DNA of 64,000 nucleotides from Halorubrum depositum (lineage in GTDB: Archaea > Halobacteriota > Halobacteria > Halobacteriales > Haloferacaceae): NCBI RefSeq assembly GCF_007671725.1, contig NZ_VCNM01000001.1, positions 930,001 through 994,000 on the forward strand, written 5' to 3'. Both the position numbers and the translations under genes were made by a program. The notes beneath the pieces were generated by a model. The model was not told the DNA's origin. It searched no databases and saw only the letters and a list, made by a program, of their open reading frames with translations. Positions 16,406 to 24,099 of the stretch are shown here, piece after piece; positions within the stretch are counted from its first letter, which is position 1, and the number at the start of each line of letters is the position of its first letter.

Positions 16406-16696
16406 ATGGCCGCAAAGAAGTCCGTTGTCGCATCGCGCGTCGACCAACACGGTTCGACCGTACCGACCGATCTGGTGCGGACGATGGAGAGCGAAACGGA
16501 GACGATCACCGGCGCCGTCGCGTCCGGAGCGGTAACGCTGGAGGACCTGGACCGGTTCGTCCGGAGCGTCGAGCGCGGCGAGGTCGACTGCTGCGGCGGG
16601 ACCGACGCCGTCGTCCGGATCGTCCGGTCCCTGTTGAGCGACCGGCGCCCGAGCTGGGAGGAGATGGAGCCGGCCGGGCGGGCGACGGGCGCCTGA
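16406..16696 (+). CDS. Small haloarchaeal protein, unknown function
   Basis: A 96-residue protein I do not recognise. It begins MAAKKSVVASRVDQHGS, has a central amphipathic part (VTLEDLDRFVRSVERGEVD), one adjacent cysteine pair (DCCGG) and a second helix (AVVRIVRSLLSDRRP). It has no signal peptide or membrane segment. The start is set by the strong TATA box and palindrome just upstream; the longer open frame to 16238 would include the promoter and is rejected. The gene ends before a pyrimidine-rich terminator. Confidence 0.65.
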   Translation: MAAKKSVVASRVDQHGSTVPTDLVRTMESETETITGAVASGAVTLEDLDRFVRSVERGEVDCCGGTDAVVRIVRSLLSDRRPSWEEMEPAGRATGA

Positions 16697-16708
16697 CTCC
16701 GAGCCCGA

Positions 16709-16790
16709 GATAATCGGTTATCTGCGGTCTTGCGGATCTCTCGGCGGCTTTTCTCGTCCGCTTTTTCGCCCGTTTTCTCTCGTCCGTTCG
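16709..16790 (+). terminator. Oligo-T terminator region after the 16406 gene
   Basis: A small hairpin GATAA-TCGG-TTATC (16709-16722) is followed by three runs of four to five T within ~50 bases (CTTTTC, CTTTTTC, GTTTTC). Archaeal transcripts end at such T-rich stretches. It lies between convergent genes, so it should serve the plus-strand gene. Confidence 0.5.
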
Positions 16791-16821
16791 GTCGGACCGC
16801 GCCGTTCTCTCGCGTCGTCCG

Positions 16822-17460
16822 CTACCGGTCGAGCGCCGCGAGCGCCTCGGCCGCCTCGCGGGCCGCCTGCAGGTGATCGCGCGCCCGTCGGGGGTCGTCC
16901 GTCTCCTCGGCCGCAGCGGCGAACCGGTAGAGCGTCCGCGTCAGCGACTCGCGCGCGTCGGCGACGCTCCCGGACCCGGCGGCCGTCGTCGCCGCGGAAG
17001 CCCCCTCGGACGCGCCGGCGGTCGGAGCGGACGCCTCGGTCGACGGCTCCGGGGGCGTCCCGGCCGACTCCCGGTCGGGCCGCCGCGGCTCGGCCGCCCC
17101 GTTCGCGCCGGTCGCCGGGGACTGCGCTCCGTCCGTCGGCGGTGTCGGCGATCGGTCGACCGCGTTCGCGCGGGCGTCCCCGGACGCGCTCTCGGTCGAG
17201 TTGTTTGCGGCCGAGTTGCCCGCGGCCGAGTCGTCTCCCTCGACGTCCGCGGCGTCGACCGTGTGGCAGGTCGGACAGAACTCCTGTCCGTCCTTTCGGA
17301 AGATCGGGTCGCCGCAGTCGTCGCAGTGGCGGTTCGTCATCGTCGCTCCCTGCAGGAGGAGCTCCGACATCCGCTGGGTGTGCTCGCGCTTCTCCTCGTC
17401 GTCCGCGAGCTTCTCGCGGAGCTTCTCCCGTTCGGCCTCCTTGTCGAACCCGTCGCTCAT
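16822..17460 (-). CDS. Sjogren/scleroderma autoantigen 1-type zinc-ribbon protein
   Basis: A 212-residue protein of the archaeal family related to autoantigen p27 (COG1645). The N-terminal ~45 residues are charged and helical (EREKLREKLADDEEKREHT), then MSELLLQGATMTN leads to a zinc ribbon with two CxxC knuckles, CDDCGDP and FCPTCH. A ~100-residue Ala/Ser/Gly/Pro-rich acidic linker joins a C-terminal helical hairpin (~165-212). The family is widespread in archaea without a defined role. The start at 17460 is preferred over the upstream ATG at 17487 because the family begins with the charged helix. Confidence 0.8.
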   Translation of the reverse strand: MSDGFDKEAEREKLREKLADDEEKREHTQRMSELLLQGATMTNRHCDDCGDPIFRKDGQEFCPTCHTVDAADVEGDDSAAGNSAANNSTESASGDARANAVDRSPTPPTDGAQSPATGANGAAEPRRPDRESAGTPPEPSTEASAPTAGASEGASAATTAAGSGSVADARESLTRTLYRFAAAAEETDDPRRARDHLQAAREAAEALAALDR

Positions 17461-17565
17461 ACGCGGACGAACGTGGTTGACGAGCAAAAGTCCGGTGGGC
17501 TCGGGACGGCCGCGGCCGGGCGACGACCGCCGCCGCGGCGTTGCGGTCCCGTCGCGGCGCGACGG

Positions 17566-17988
17566 CTACTCCTCGGTGATCGTGCGGTCGTCGGGGTCGA
17601 GCTCGCCGCGGTGGATCTTCGAGCCGTCCTGCGCGACCTGCCGGCCGAGCACCGCGCACTTCACCCGCATCGGGGAGATGTCGACGCCGAGCATCTCGGT
17701 GACGTCGTCGGTGTCCATCTCGTGGAGCTCCTCGACCGCCATCCCGTGGAGCCGCTCCGAGAGCATGCTCGCGGAGGCCATTGAGATGGCGCAGCCGTCG
17801 CCGGTGAAGCGCACCGCCTCGATCGTCTCGCCCGCCTCGTCGAGGTCGACGTCCATCCGGATCGTGTCGCCGCAGGAGGGGTTCTCGCCGACGTGCGTGA
17901 AGTCCGGCTCCTCGAGCTCCCCGTAGTTTCGCGGGTTCTTGTAGTGGTCGAGGATCTGCTGCCGATACATGTCCGAGCCCAGTCCCAT
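17566..17988 (-). CDS. sufU: Iron-sulfur scaffold / sulfur acceptor SufU
   Basis: A 140-residue SufU/NifU N-domain protein, which takes persulfide from the cysteine desulfurase SufS for iron-sulfur cluster synthesis. The three conserved cysteines are present: NPSCGD (Cys39, followed by the conserved Asp41-like residue), GDGCAIS (Cys66) and VKCAVLG (Cys111). The family begins around YRQQILDHYKNPRNYG, so starts at 17988 or 17970 are both possible. sufS lies on the same strand ~1 kb upstream, separated only by the pseudo-receiver gene. Confidence 0.9.
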   Translation of the reverse strand: MGLGSDMYRQQILDHYKNPRNYGELEEPDFTHVGENPSCGDTIRMDVDLDEAGETIEAVRFTGDGCAISMASASMLSERLHGMAVEELHEMDTDDVTEMLGVDISPMRVKCAVLGRQVAQDGSKIHRGELDPDDRTITEE

Positions 17989-18049
17989 ATCGGTCTGTGG
18001 TAGGCCGGTGCGGGTCAAAAGGGTTCCGTCGGTCGCGACGAACGACCGG

Positions 18050-18589
18050 CTACTCCTCCGAGGGAGGCGCTCCTGCGGCCGCCCCTGGTCCGTCCGGTGA
18101 GACCGTCGTCGCCGTGCGGGGGCTCCGGGCGTCGCCGCCGACGAGTCCGCGGAGTCGCTCGAGGAGGCGGTCGTACTGGCCGCGTTCCGACCGCTTCGAG
18201 AAGTAGGCGTCCGCGCCGGCCCCGAGCGCCCGCGCTTCCGTCTCGCTCTCGCGGCAGGTGGTGTGAAACGCGACCGGCACGCCGCCGTCCCGCTCCCGGA
18301 GCCGCTCGACCAGTTCGACGCCGGAGCCGTCCGGGAGCCGCTGCTCGGTCACGACGCAGTCGGCCGCGTCGAGCGCTTCCAGCGCCGCCCCCATCCCCTC
18401 GACCGACCGGACCGCGAACCCGTCGGCGAACCGCTCCGCGAACGCCGCCAGCAGCTCCGCGGAGTGCGCGTCCGGTTCGACGTGAAGCAGGACGACGGGG
18501 CCCCCGCCTTCGGACGGGTCGCCGCCGTTGGTGGTGTGCGTGTCTGTCCGGGCGTCGGACGCCGTCGGAGATCGTGTGGAATCTGTCAT
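18050..18589 (-). CDS. Pseudo-receiver domain protein (response regulator-like)
   Basis: A 179-residue protein with a ~30-residue disordered start, one receiver fold (~31-150) and an Ala/Pro-rich tail. The fold follows haloarchaeal receivers, with VVLLHVEPD, DCVVTEQRLPDGSG, a Thr/Ser pocket (AFHTT) and the conserved lysine in AYFSKRS. However the phospho-acceptor aspartate is Glu (in VVTEQRLP), and the acidic pair usually D-D is E-P. It may therefore mimic a permanently activated regulator or be a non-phosphorylated adaptor. There is no output domain and no kinase nearby. Its ATG overlaps the stop of a 52-codon ORF carried by a duplicated promoter. Confidence 0.8.
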   Translation of the reverse strand: MTDSTRSPTASDARTDTHTTNGGDPSEGGGPVVLLHVEPDAHSAELLAAFAERFADGFAVRSVEGMGAALEALDAADCVVTEQRLPDGSGVELVERLRERDGGVPVAFHTTCRESETEARALGAGADAYFSKRSERGQYDRLLERLRGLVGGDARSPRTATTVSPDGPGAAAGAPPSEE

Positions 18590-18744
18590 GAGTAGGACAT
18601 ATCGACGAGACGTGGTCGGCCGTTCGTGACGGACCTCGTCGCGGCCGGGCCCTCGGCGAGCGCCGCGAACCCCCGACGTCGGAAGCCGTCGGCGAGGGCG
18701 TCCCGAGAGCGGTCGTCTCCCGTCGCCCGCGTTCGGTCCGCCAT
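18586..18744 (-). pseudogene. 52-codon remnant of a DUF4382 lipoprotein start
   Basis: An ATG at 18744 opens a 52-residue frame ending in TGA at 18586-18588, which overlaps the ATG of the pseudo-receiver gene by four bases. Its start, MADRTRATGDD...DGFRRRGFAAL, matches the first residues of the lipoprotein at 24100-25182 (MTDRPQTTGGD...DGFRRREFVAL), including the twin arginines, but then loses the hydrophobic core and lipobox. With the matching upstream DNA (18742-18821) it looks like a copied gene start that now serves as a leader ORF for the receiver gene. Whether it is translated is unknown. Confidence 0.55.
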
Positions 18745-18770
18745 GGTGACTCGGCGAACGCGCCCCGTAC

Positions 18771-18821
18771 ACGTATAACCGGAAGACGCTCAGTCCGGAT
18801 TGTCCCGGATTAATCCCGTTT
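18771..18821 (-). promoter_or_regulatory. Duplicated promoter with three 10-bp-phased boxes (copy A)
   Basis: A TATA-like box (GGTTATACGT on the minus strand, 18771-18780) lies ~31 bases before the ATG at 18744. Upstream of it, on the plus strand, CCGGAT (18795), CCGGAT (18805) and CCCGTT (18815) start exactly 10 bases apart. The same arrangement with CCGAAT, ACGGAT and CCCGTT occurs at 25233-25258. A regulator contacting one helix face is inferred. Confidence 0.55.
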
Positions 18822-19000
18822 TATCGTCGCGTGTCGCGTTCGTTTATAACCGGTCACCGACCGCTCCCGCGATCATTCCGGCGACGGGGTGGCGGACGGT
18901 CGAACGCGCTCCGGACAGACGGTTTCGGCGCGATGGCTCTGGAGACGTGGAGCGGGGAACACGCGGCGCGGACTTCGATCTCCGGCGCGCGAGGCCGGCG

Positions 19001-20278
19001 TCAGGCGAACAGGTCGCGCGCCTCGCCGACGGCCTCGACGAGGGCGTCGATCTCCTCCACGGTGTTGTAAAGGTAGAAGGAGGCGCGCGCCGTGGCGGCG
19101 ACGCCCATCTCGTCGTGGAGCGGCTGCGTGCAGTGGTCGCCGGCGCGGATCGCGATCCCGTAGTCGTTGAGGATGCTGGAGAGGTCGTGCGCGTGGACGC
19201 CCTCGACGTTGAACGCGACGAGCCCGCCGCGGTCGTCGCCCGCCGGGCCGTAGATCTCCACGCCGCCGAGGTCGGTCAGCTCGTCGTAGGCGTACTCCGC
19301 GAGCAGGTCCTCGTGGGCCTCGACCCGGTCCATGCCGATCTCCTCTAAGTACTCGATCGCGGCCGCGAAGCCGATCCCCTGCGCGATCGAGGGCGTCCCG
19401 GCCTCGAACTTCCACGGCAGGTCCTCCCACGTGGAGTCCTCGAAGGAGACCCGCCGGATCATGTCGCCGCCGTAGAGGTACGGCTGCATGGAATCGAGGA
19501 GCTCCTCGCGGCCGTACAGCGCGCCGATCCCGGTCGGGCCGCACATCTTGTGCGCGGAGAAGGCGAAGAAGTCGACGCCGAGCTCTTTCACGTCGACCGC
19601 GCGGTTCGGCACCGACTGCGCGCCGTCGGCGAAGACGTACGCGTCGTTATCGTGCGCGAGGTCCGCGAGGTCGGCGATCGGGTTGATCGTGCCGAGCGTG
19701 TTCGAGACGTGGACGGCCGACACCATCTCCGTGTCGTCGTCGACGAGCTCCCGGGCGTCGTCCATGTCGAGCCGGCCCTCGTCGGTCACGTCGATGAACC
19801 GCACGTCGGCGCCGGTCCGCTTGCCGATCTGCTGCCAGGTGACGAGCGAGGCGTGGTGCTCCATCTCGGTGAGGACGACGTTGTCGCCGGGGCCGAGCTC
19901 CTCGAGGCCCCACGCGTACGCGACGAGGTTCATCGCCTCGGTCGTGTTCTTCGTGAAGACGATCTCCTCGCGGCCCGCGGCGCCGACGAAGTCGGCGACC
20001 GTGTCGTGGGCCTCCTCGTAGGCGACCGACGCCTCCTGGCTCAGCTGGTGGATCCCGCGGTGGACGTTGGAGTTGTAGCTCCGGTAGTAGTCGGAAATCG
20101 CGTCGACGACCGGGTCGGGCGTGTGCGACGTCGCCGCGTTGTCGAGGTAGACGAGCGGCGTGTCGTCGCCCGGTCCCTCCCCCGGCGACTCCGGGTCCCC
20201 GCCGACCTTCCGGTCGAGGACGGGGAAGTCGGCCCGGAGCGCCTCCACGTCGAACGGGTACTGCTCCTGAACTCCCAT
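19001..20278 (-). CDS. sufS: Cysteine desulfurase SufS
   Basis: A 425-residue group II cysteine desulfurase that removes sulfur from cysteine and passes it to SufU. The PLP lysine is in FSAHKMCGPTG (Lys244), and the persulfide cysteine is in RAGDHCTQPLHDEMG (Cys383), with D replacing the usual second H of RAGHHC. Conserved LDNAATSHTP and NVHRGIHQLS segments start the fold after a ~40-residue N-terminal part with an acidic insertion (GGDPESPGEGPGDDTP). The ATG at 20278 is preferred to the one at 20308, as it starts where the family starts (FDVEALRADFPVL). Confidence 0.93.
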   Translation of the reverse strand: MGVQEQYPFDVEALRADFPVLDRKVGGDPESPGEGPGDDTPLVYLDNAATSHTPDPVVDAISDYYRSYNSNVHRGIHQLSQEASVAYEEAHDTVADFVGAAGREEIVFTKNTTEAMNLVAYAWGLEELGPGDNVVLTEMEHHASLVTWQQIGKRTGADVRFIDVTDEGRLDMDDARELVDDDTEMVSAVHVSNTLGTINPIADLADLAHDNDAYVFADGAQSVPNRAVDVKELGVDFFAFSAHKMCGPTGIGALYGREELLDSMQPYLYGGDMIRRVSFEDSTWEDLPWKFEAGTPSIAQGIGFAAAIEYLEEIGMDRVEAHEDLLAEYAYDELTDLGGVEIYGPAGDDRGGLVAFNVEGVHAHDLSSILNDYGIAIRAGDHCTQPLHDEMGVAATARASFYLYNTVEEIDALVEAVGEARDLFA

Positions 20279-20404
20279 TATGCCGAGTTGGGCCCCGAGG
20301 ACTAACACGTCTTCGGTTCGGTAGGTGTTGCTGATAGCTCGGAGCGAAATGAGTACCCGTTTCTCGTTACGTTCCCGGTGAATCGTTCAACGATCCCGTC
20401 TACC

Positions 20405-20690
20405 TGCTTATATACTGTCGCTGCTGACGGTGCGGTCAACACCTCCAAAGCCCCAGCCACTCGGCGATACGTGAGCGATTACGTCATCGTCAACACCTCC
20501 AAAGCCCCAGCCGCGACGGCTCGGGGGCCTCGTTGTGCTCCTTTGAGTTCCACCCGGCCGCACGGAACCGCAGCCTCACGCCTCCCCAGCCTCGTCGCTC
20601 GCCGCGGGCGAGCGACTCCCTCGCGCGTGCGGTTCGCGGCCCTGCGGGCCGCTCACCGGCGCACGCCGGCTTTATTTATAAACGGTCGCG
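20405..20690 (+). repeat. Dispersed structured repeat, copy 1 (upstream of hemC)
   Basis: This non-coding stretch fills most of the gap between sufS and hemC. It starts with a TTATATA box (20408-20414), carries two 21-base boxes AACACCTCCAAAGCCCCAGCC (20438-20458 and 20492-20512, 54 bases apart), a CTTTGAGT segment, and two stem-loops: GTCGCTCGCC/GGCGAGCGAC (20594-20616) and GCGGCCC/GGGCCGC (20636-20652). It ends at TTTATAAA (~20675-20682). The same order is found at 30530-30885 and, reversed, at 38218-38505. Short ORFs across it differ between copies and are not credible. The TTTATAA end might also act as a hemC promoter. Confidence 0.75.
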
Positions 20691-20769
20691 TCGAGGTACC
20701 TCCTTCTCCGCGTTCCGGCGCGACGGCCGAACTAATGCCCTTTTGAACGCGGGGACCCTCCGGTCGGGT

Positions 20770-21945
20770 ATGACCGAGACCCTCAGGCTCGCCACGCGCG
20801 GGTCGGACCTGGCCCTCCGGCAGGCCGGGACCGTCCGCGACGCCCTGTCGAGCCGCCGACGCGACGTGGAGATCCGCCGCGTCGAGACCCGCGGCGACCA
20901 GATCCCCGACGAGCTGATCCACCGGCTCGGGAAGACCGGCGCCTTCGTCCGCTCGCTCGACGAGGAGGTGCTCGCCGGCGACGCCGACCTCGCCGTCCAC
21001 TCGCTGAAGGACGTGCCGACCGAGGGGATGGACGACGTGGTGATCGCCGGCGTCCCCGAGCGCGCCCCCTCCGGCGACGTGCTCGTTCACCCGGACGGGC
21101 TCGGCATCGAGGACCTCCCCTCCGGCGCGGTGGTCGGCACCGGCTCGCTCCGGCGGACCGCCCAGATCAAGGCCACGCGGCCGGACCTCGTCGTCGAGCC
21201 GCTGCGCGGCAACGTCGACACCCGGATCGAGAAGCTGCTCGCGCCCGGCCTGCAGGCGGAACACGAGCGCCGGCTGATCGCCTCGGGCGAGGCGAGCGCG
21301 ATGACCGCCGAGGAGGGCGGGGCGGGATCCGAAAACGGCTCTGTGGACGCCGAAGGCGACGATCCCGAGGTCGACGAGGAGTTCGACCGCACCGTCGAGG
21401 AGTGGTTCGACTCCCTCTCCGACCTGGAGCGCTCGGCGATGGAGCGGAAGGTCGAGACGGAGTACGACGCGATCGTCCTCGCGGAGGCCGGCCTCCGGCG
21501 CTCCGACCTGTACCGCGAAGTTCCGACGACCCGGCTCCCGCGCGAGGAGTTCGTCCCCGCGGCGGGCCAGGGCGCCATCGCGGTGACCGCGACCGACCCC
21601 GACGTGATCGAGGACGTGCGCTCCGCCGTCGACCACCCTCGGACCCGGGTGGCGGTCACCGTCGAGCGGACGATCCTCGGCGAGCTCAACGGGGGCTGCG
21701 TCGCCCCGATCGGCGTCTCGGCGCTCGTGCAGGGCGAACACGTCCACACGCGCGTCCGCGTGCTCTCGACGGACGGCACCGAGGAGGTGGCCGACACGCG
21801 CGACCTCCCGATCCGGTCGCACGCGAAGGCGGCCGAGTCGTTCGCGGCGGACCTGGCGGACCGGGGCGCCGACGACCTGATCGCGGCCGCCCGCGAGGAG
21901 GCCGAGGTCGACGAGGGGACCCGACAGGAGGCGGACGATGAGTGA
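20770..21945 (+). CDS. hemC: Hydroxymethylbilane synthase (porphobilinogen deaminase)
   Basis: A 391-residue enzyme that joins four porphobilinogens into hydroxymethylbilane. It starts with LRLATRGSDLALRQAG, has AVHSLKDVPTEG (catalytic Asp region), GTGSLRRTAQIKA, and the dipyrromethane cofactor cysteine in LNGGCVAPIG near residue 310. The usual length is about 310; the extra ~70 residues form an acidic insertion between residues ~165 and ~225 in the second domain, as in other haloarchaeal enzymes. The ATG at 20770 replaces the longer open frame that runs into the repeat. Its TGA lies 8 bases inside cobA. Confidence 0.93.
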   Translation: MTETLRLATRGSDLALRQAGTVRDALSSRRRDVEIRRVETRGDQIPDELIHRLGKTGAFVRSLDEEVLAGDADLAVHSLKDVPTEGMDDVVIAGVPERAPSGDVLVHPDGLGIEDLPSGAVVGTGSLRRTAQIKATRPDLVVEPLRGNVDTRIEKLLAPGLQAEHERRLIASGEASAMTAEEGGAGSENGSVDAEGDDPEVDEEFDRTVEEWFDSLSDLERSAMERKVETEYDAIVLAEAGLRRSDLYREVPTTRLPREEFVPAAGQGAIAVTATDPDVIEDVRSAVDHPRTRVAVTVERTILGELNGGCVAPIGVSALVQGEHVHTRVRVLSTDGTEEVADTRDLPIRSHAKAAESFAADLADRGADDLIAAAREEAEVDEGTRQEADDE

Positions 21946-22753
21946 GGAGGCGGCGACGCCGACCGAGGAGCGGGCCGGCGACGACCTCGGCACCGTCCAC
22001 CTCGTCGGCTCCGGCCCGGGCGACCCGGACCTCATGACCGTGAAGGCCGCCCGGCTGATCGAGTCGGCCGACGTGGTCCTCCACGACAAGCTCCCCGGCC
22101 CGGAGATCCTCGGAGAGATCCCGGCGGAGAAGCGCGAGGACGTCGGCAAGCGCGCCGGCGGCGAGTGGACCCCGCAGGAGTACACGAACCGGCGCCTCGT
22201 CGAACTGGCGCGCGAGGGGAAGTCGGTCGTCCGGCTCAAGGGCGGCGACCCGTTCGTCTTCGGCCGGGGCGGCGAGGAGGCCGAACACCTCGCCGACGCA
22301 GGAGTCCCTTTCGAGGTCGTCCCCGGCGTCACCTCGGCGATCGCGGGCCCCGCGGTCGCCGGGATCCCGGTGACGCACCGCGACCACGCCTCCTCCGTCT
22401 CCTTCGTCACGGGCCACGAGGACCCGACGAAGGCGGAGTCGGCGGTCGACTGGGACGCGCTCGCCGCGACCGGCGGGACGATCGTCGTGCTGATGGGCGT
22501 CGGCAAGCTGCCCGCGTACGCCGCCGAGCTCCGCGACGCCGGGCTCGCCGGCGACACCCCGGTCGCGCTGGTCGAGCGCGCGACGTGGCCCGACATGCGC
22601 GTCGCGACCGGCACCCTCGACACCATCGTCGACGTCCGCGACGAGGCGGGGATCGAGCCGCCCGCGGTCACCGTCATCGGCGACGTGGCCGCGACCCGGG
22701 AGCGCGTCGTCGAGTTCCTCCGGAACGACCGCGAGCGGGGGAGCGACGCGTGA
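21938..22753 (+). CDS. cobA: Uroporphyrinogen-III C-methyltransferase
   Basis: A 271-residue SUMT that methylates uroporphyrinogen III at C2 and C7 to precorrin-2, leading to siroheme, alternative haem and cobamides. Signatures include VHLVGSGPGDPDLMTVKA, a VVLHDKLPG strand, GDPFVFGRGGEE and EVVPGVTSAIAGPAVAGIPVTHR, plus VVLMGVGKL. It overlaps hemC by 8 bases and hemD by 4, so all three genes are translated from one message. The position between hemC and hemD puts the product of hemD directly into this step. Confidence 0.93.
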   Translation: MSEEAATPTEERAGDDLGTVHLVGSGPGDPDLMTVKAARLIESADVVLHDKLPGPEILGEIPAEKREDVGKRAGGEWTPQEYTNRRLVELAREGKSVVRLKGGDPFVFGRGGEEAEHLADAGVPFEVVPGVTSAIAGPAVAGIPVTHRDHASSVSFVTGHEDPTKAESAVDWDALAATGGTIVVLMGVGKLPAYAAELRDAGLAGDTPVALVERATWPDMRVATGTLDTIVDVRDEAGIEPPAVTVIGDVAATRERVVEFLRNDRERGSDA

Positions 22754-23535
22754 GCGACGACGCCCCCCGCGTCGCCGTCTTCCGCCCGGCCGACGAGCGG
22801 ATCGACGACGCCGCGGCGCTGTTGGAGTCGCTCGGCGCCGATCCGGTCGCCGACCCGATGCTCGCGGTCGAGCCGACCGGCGCGGTTCCCGCCGCGGCCC
22901 CCTGGGTCGTACTCACGAGCAAGACCGGCGTCGAGCTCGCGGCCGAGGCGGGCTGGGCGCCGGGCGACGCGACGCTCGCCGCCATCGGCCCCGCGACAGC
23001 CGCCGCGGCGCGCGAGGCCGGCTGGGCCGTCGACGTGGTCCCGGACGAGTACACCTCGGCGGGGCTCGTCGAGGCGCTCGCCGACCGCGTCGACGGCGAA
23101 CGCGTCGAGGTGGCGCGCTCGGACCACGGCAGCGACGTGCTCTTGGAGGGCCTCCGCGCGGCCGGCGCGACGGTGAACGAGACGGTGCTGTACCATCTGA
23201 CCCGGCCGGAGGCGGCGGGCGAGTCCGCCGCGCTCGCCGCCGCGGGCGACCTCGACGCCGCCGCGTTCACCTCGTCGCTCACGGTGACGCACTTCCTCGA
23301 CGCCGCCGAAGAGCGGGGCGTCCGCGGCGGGGCGATCGCGGGCCTCGCCGACGCGGTCGTGGGCGCGATCGGCCCGCCGACGGCGGAGACGGCAGCGGAG
23401 CACGGGATCGACGTCGACGTCGTCCCGGACGACGCCGACTTCGCGGCCCTCGCCGAGGCGGTGGTCGAGGCGGCGACGGACGGCCAGGGGACCACGGACG
23501 CCGAGACGACCGACGACACCTCATCGAGCCGTTAG
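22750..23535 (+). CDS. hemD: Uroporphyrinogen-III synthase
   Basis: A 261-residue HemD that closes and inverts ring D of hydroxymethylbilane. The family is poorly conserved; visible elements are VAVFRPADERIDDAAALLESLG, PWVVLTSKTGVELA, AAIGPATAAAAREAG, DEYTSAGLVEAL and a second-domain AAFTSSLTVTHFLD followed by AIGPPTAETAAEHG. The GTG start overlaps the cobA TGA (GTGA). The last ~25 residues are Thr/Asp-rich. Assignment relies on both motifs and operon position. Confidence 0.9.
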   Translation: MSDDAPRVAVFRPADERIDDAAALLESLGADPVADPMLAVEPTGAVPAAAPWVVLTSKTGVELAAEAGWAPGDATLAAIGPATAAAAREAGWAVDVVPDEYTSAGLVEALADRVDGERVEVARSDHGSDVLLEGLRAAGATVNETVLYHLTRPEAAGESAALAAAGDLDAAAFTSSLTVTHFLDAAEERGVRGGAIAGLADAVVGAIGPPTAETAAEHGIDVDVVPDDADFAALAEAVVEAATDGQGTTDAETTDDTSSSR

Positions 23536-23697
23536 TTCTCAGCGACGAGAGTCGACTCCTGACAGAACGGTATCCGATCTTCGAGAGGTGTTTCGAGACC
23601 CCTCGCGGCGTTTCGAGCCGACCGTACTGGCAACCGATTTATCAGACGAGATAACTAGGTCCGTGCATTTATCATCCGACAGGTACGGATTAGTGAC

Positions 23698-24099
23698 ATG
23701 CAACCGAGCGAGCGCTGGGCGCTGCGGACCGACGACGAGGTGTTAGTCGTCGAGTTCCCGCACGGGACGGGACTCAGCCCCGCCGACGGCGAGGCGCTGC
23801 TCGACCGGTGGCGGAGCGTCACCGCCGACCGCGTGGTCGACGCCGTCGTCCTCGTGGTGCGGACGAGCCGACCCTGCTCGGACGCCGGCCGGCGCGCGCT
23901 GCGCGAGTCCGCGCAGATCGCCGTCGCCCGCGGCGTGGACCGGTTCGCGGTCGTCGGCGAGCGCTCGAAGCGCCGGTACCTCAAACGGACCATCGACGTC
24001 GAAGGGGTCGACACCGAGGCGTTCAACGACACCGCCCCGGCGCTACGCTGGGCGAAGCGTCAGTCGGCGACCGTCCCCTCCGTCGAGACGTCGTCGTAG
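23698..24099 (+). CDS. Small protein with STAS-like pattern, unknown function
   Basis: A 133-residue cytoplasmic protein that I do not recognise with certainty. Alternating strands and helices (VLVVEFPHGTGLS, DAVVLVVRTSRPCSDAGRRALRESAQIA, DRFAVVGERSKRRYLKRTI) resemble haloarchaeal STAS/SpoIIAA-like domains, but no key residue proves it. The start follows an AT-rich promoter region containing GCATTTATCATC (~23664-23675), about 25-30 bases before the ATG. It ends immediately against the convergent DUF4382 lipoprotein gene with no spacer between the two stop codons. Confidence 0.6.
   Translation: MQPSERWALRTDDEVLVVEFPHGTGLSPADGEALLDRWRSVTADRVVDAVVLVVRTSRPCSDAGRRALRESAQIAVARGVDRFAVVGERSKRRYLKRTIDVEGVDTEAFNDTAPALRWAKRQSATVPSVETSS

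Noticed and set aside
20653-23403. A 916-codon open frame antisense to hemC-cobA-hemD
   Set aside because: Very high GC codons leave mirror frames open. The translation is Arg/Gly/Ala-rich and basic, unlike halophilic proteins, and lies opposite three well-supported genes. The same applies to long antisense frames such as 2012-3130, 8395-9372 and 28287-30167.
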